NCBI GenBank assembly: GCA_028705785.1
Contig: JAQWCT010000138.1
Coordinates: 1 to 7,279, forward strand
DNA length: 7,279 nucleotides
Source of the DNA: Sulfurospirillaceae bacterium
Lineage (GTDB): Bacteria > Campylobacterota > Campylobacteria > Campylobacterales > Sulfurospirillaceae
Reading direction: 5' to 3'
Positions 6,599 to 7,279 of the stretch are shown in pieces (within the stretch, counting starts at the first letter, position 1; each line of letters opens with the position of its first letter). Under the pieces are notes generated by a model. It saw nothing but the letters and a program-made list of their open reading frames with translations, searched no databases and had not been told where the DNA came from. Both the position numbers and the translations under genes were made by a program.

Positions 6599-6622
6599 CG
6601 GTTACATGTAAGCATGTAACCG
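6599..6622. terminator. Probable bidirectional terminator containing palindrome copy 4
   Basis: CGGTTACATG (6599-6608), a TAAG loop and CATGTAACCG (6613-6622) form a perfect 10-bp stem with a 4-nt loop, 11 nt after the acs stop and 3 nt beyond the stop of the converging HTH gene. The plus strand continues TCTTTAAACC and the minus strand CTTTTGAAG, so the T-tracts are short on both sides and termination may be only moderate. TTACATGTAA lies at 6602-6611, a fourth copy of the palindrome of the divergent region, and the inverted GTTACATG arms make up most of the stem. Confidence 0.65.
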
Positions 6623-6625
6623 TCT

Positions 6626-7009
6626 TTAAACCTTTAATCCTTCATCATAAAGTTTTTTATAATTAAGCAATTGTTCTTTAAGTTTAGCTATTCCTCCGTT
6701 GGGCAGATACTGTAAAAGTTCTAAAATTTCTCGTATTTCTTTTGACTGTTTATAGTTATAGCCACTTGAATACTCTATATCAAAGCTAAATAATTCCTGC
6801 TCATTTACTCCTAAAACTTCTGCGATGCATGGAATAAGTTCAACCTTAAGCTCTCTACTTCCATTTAAATAGCGATAAATAGTTTGTTCACTTGGAATAT
6901 CACCAGAAGCCAATAGTCTTGGCTCAAGTTTTCTCATTCTCCTGGCAAACTCTTTTTTAGAGATGCTTTTTTCTTGTAATAAAAAATTTATTTTTTCAAT
7001 AATATTCAC
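6626..7009 (-). CDS. XRE-family helix-turn-helix regulator
   Basis: This is a 127-residue putative DNA-binding repressor or activator. Residues about 3-72 form an HTH_3/Cro-CI-like domain: IIEKINFLLQEKSISKKEFA, then a longer than usual loop (RRMRKLEPRLLASGDIPSEQ), then TIYRYLNGSRELKVELIPCI as the recognition and following helices. The C-terminal part (about 85-120) is helical and charged (KEIREILELLQYLP) and probably mediates oligomerisation. Three start codons are adjacent: TTG 7015, TTG 7012 and GTG 7009. GTG is preferred because AAAGAG (7016-7021) then sits 6 nt upstream, whereas it would abut the first TTG. The gene converges on acs, shares its terminator and is divergent from the small gene at 7125. 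Repeated half-sites between the two genes suggest control of itself and that partner. Comparable HTH proteins with the PS-x-x-TIY-x-YL pattern seem, from memory, common in Campylobacterota. Target and signal are unknown. Confidence 0.82.
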   Translation of the reverse strand: MNIIEKINFLLQEKSISKKEFARRMRKLEPRLLASGDIPSEQTIYRYLNGSRELKVELIPCIAEVLGVNEQELFSFDIEYSSGYNYKQSKEIREILELLQYLPNGGIAKLKEQLLNYKKLYDEGLKV

Positions 7010-7023
7010 CAACAACTCTTTGT

Positions 7024-7036
7024 ATCCAATTTGGAT
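7024..7036. promoter_or_regulatory. Operator-like palindrome O1 (ATCCAA-T-TTGGAT)
   Basis: This is a perfect 13-bp palindrome with a single central base, located 3 nt upstream of the ribosome binding site of the XRE gene and within its likely leader. It shares the half-site ATCYAA/TTRGAT with 7086-7098 and with single half-sites at 7043-7048 (ATCTAA) and 7067-7072 (GTCCAA). Its size and symmetry suit an XRE dimer. Confidence 0.5.
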
Positions 7037-7048
7037 TTATTTATCTAA

Positions 7049-7054
7049 ATTGTA
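7049..7054 (-). promoter_or_regulatory. Putative -10 box for the XRE gene
   Basis: The minus strand reads TACAAT, matching TATAAT at five of six positions. It would start transcription near 7042, leaving O1 within the leader just downstream. There is no good -35 box. A single half-site (7043-7048) lies directly beside it. Confidence 0.4.
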
Positions 7055-7081
7055 AGAAATAGTTTAGTCCAAATCAGATAC

Positions 7082-7087
7082 TATTAT
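7082..7087 (+). promoter_or_regulatory. Putative -10 box for the small gene at 7125
   Basis: TATTAT matches TATAAT at five of six positions and would start transcription near 7094, about 30 nt before the ATG. The operator-like site at 7086-7098 overlaps it, which would suit repression. TATAAA at 7100-7105 is an alternative but lies too close to the ribosome binding site. Confidence 0.35.
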
Positions 7088-7098
7088 CTAGTTTAGAT
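7086..7098. promoter_or_regulatory. Operator-like palindrome O2 (ATCTAG-T-TTAGAT)
   Basis: This is a 13-bp imperfect palindrome with one mismatched pair and the same single-base centre as the site at 7024-7036; the two centres are 62 bp apart. It overlaps the predicted -10 and start point of the gene at 7125, so a bound protein would be expected to block that promoter. The following ATTTAT also matches the sequence after O1 (TTGGATTTAT against TTAGATTTAT). Confidence 0.45.
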
Positions 7099-7124
7099 TT
7101 ATAAATTTTTTTAAGGAGCAGAAT

Positions 7125-7279
7125 ATGAGTTCAAAAAAAGAACTTGTAGTTACGGTTATAAGTGGTGTTATTGGTTTATCAACGCTCTTGTTATCTCAAA
7201 ATCAGTTTGATAGTACTCAAAAGATACAGCAAGCTTCAGTACATGAAAGTCAAATGTCTAAAGATGAATTAGGAACATT
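7125..7279 (+). CDS. Unrecognised small membrane or exported protein (N-terminal fragment)
   Basis: Fifty-one codons are visible before the window ends. The ATG at 7125 follows a strong AAGGAG (7113-7118) with 6-nt spacing, and the frame stays open to the edge. The protein begins MSSKKELVVTVISGVIGLST: a short positive start, then a hydrophobic stretch (about 7-24), then a polar region QNQFDSTQKIQQASVHESQ (25-43). This suggests an uncleaved signal anchor or a signal peptide, with the rest outside the cytoplasm. I do not recognise a family and assign no function. It is divergent from the XRE regulator with operator-like repeats between them, so it is probably controlled by that protein. Confidence 0.6.
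   Translation, partial: MSSKKELVVTVISGVIGLSTLLLSQNQFDSTQKIQQASVHESQMSKDELGT

Noticed and set aside
7133..7139. Run of seven A near the start of the gene at 7125 as a phase-variable tract
   Set aside because: Seven A is short for slippage, and Lys-Lys codons explain it in this AT-rich genome. Phase-variable tracts in Campylobacterota are usually longer, often G/C runs.
1..7279. CRISPR arrays, tRNA or rRNA genes, insertion sequences
   Set aside because: No regularly spaced repeats, no cloverleaf or rRNA signatures, and no transposase-like reading frame were seen on either strand.

Overview
This window looks like an ordinary chromosomal stretch of a Campylobacterota (epsilonproteobacterial) genome. 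A Sulfurospirillum- or Arcobacter-like free-living member is a reasonable guess, but I cannot fix the genus from sequence alone. The DNA is AT-rich and tightly packed. Ribosome binding sites are AAGGA-like, start codons include TTG and probably GTG, and promoters show good -10 boxes with poor -35 boxes.

Layout: (1) 1-255, minus strand, the N-terminal 85 residues of an agmatine deiminase family protein that runs off the left edge. (2) 256-357, a 102-bp divergent promoter region with outward-facing -10 boxes, a 9-bp inverted repeat, and one copy of the same 14-bp palindrome-cored element just upstream of each start codon. (3) 358-2517, plus strand, a membrane sensor histidine kinase and an OmpR/PhoB-type response regulator in one operon, 3 nt apart. 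(4) 2518-2640, a promoter-bearing gap. (5) 2641-6587, plus strand, an acetate module: a YjcH-like DUF485 membrane protein, the SSS-family acetate permease ActP (overlapping the previous gene by 4 nt), and acetyl-CoA synthetase Acs. (6) 6599-6622, a hairpin that probably terminates both acs and the converging gene. (7) 6626-7009, minus strand, an XRE-type HTH regulator. (8) 7010-7124, a divergent regulatory region with repeated ATCYAA/TTRGAT half-sites. (9) From 7125, the start of a small, unrecognised membrane or exported protein cut by the right edge.

How the genes work together: DUF485, ActP and Acs form an acetate-scavenging pathway. ActP imports acetate with Na+ and Acs turns it into acetyl-CoA. 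The order here (yjcH-actP-acs) is rotated relative to E. coli (acs-yjcH-actP). The kinase/regulator pair directly upstream on the same strand is an obvious candidate controller of the module, comparable in role though not in sequence to the CrbS/CrbR (MxtR/ErdR) control of acs in gammaproteobacteria. This link is inferred from position only. The XRE gene and its divergent partner form a separate unit that may be self-regulated.

The most unusual signal is the palindrome TTACATGTAA. It occurs four times in 7.3 kb: as an inverted pair at the two ribosome binding sites of the first divergent region, inside the kinase gene, and in the terminator stem after acs.
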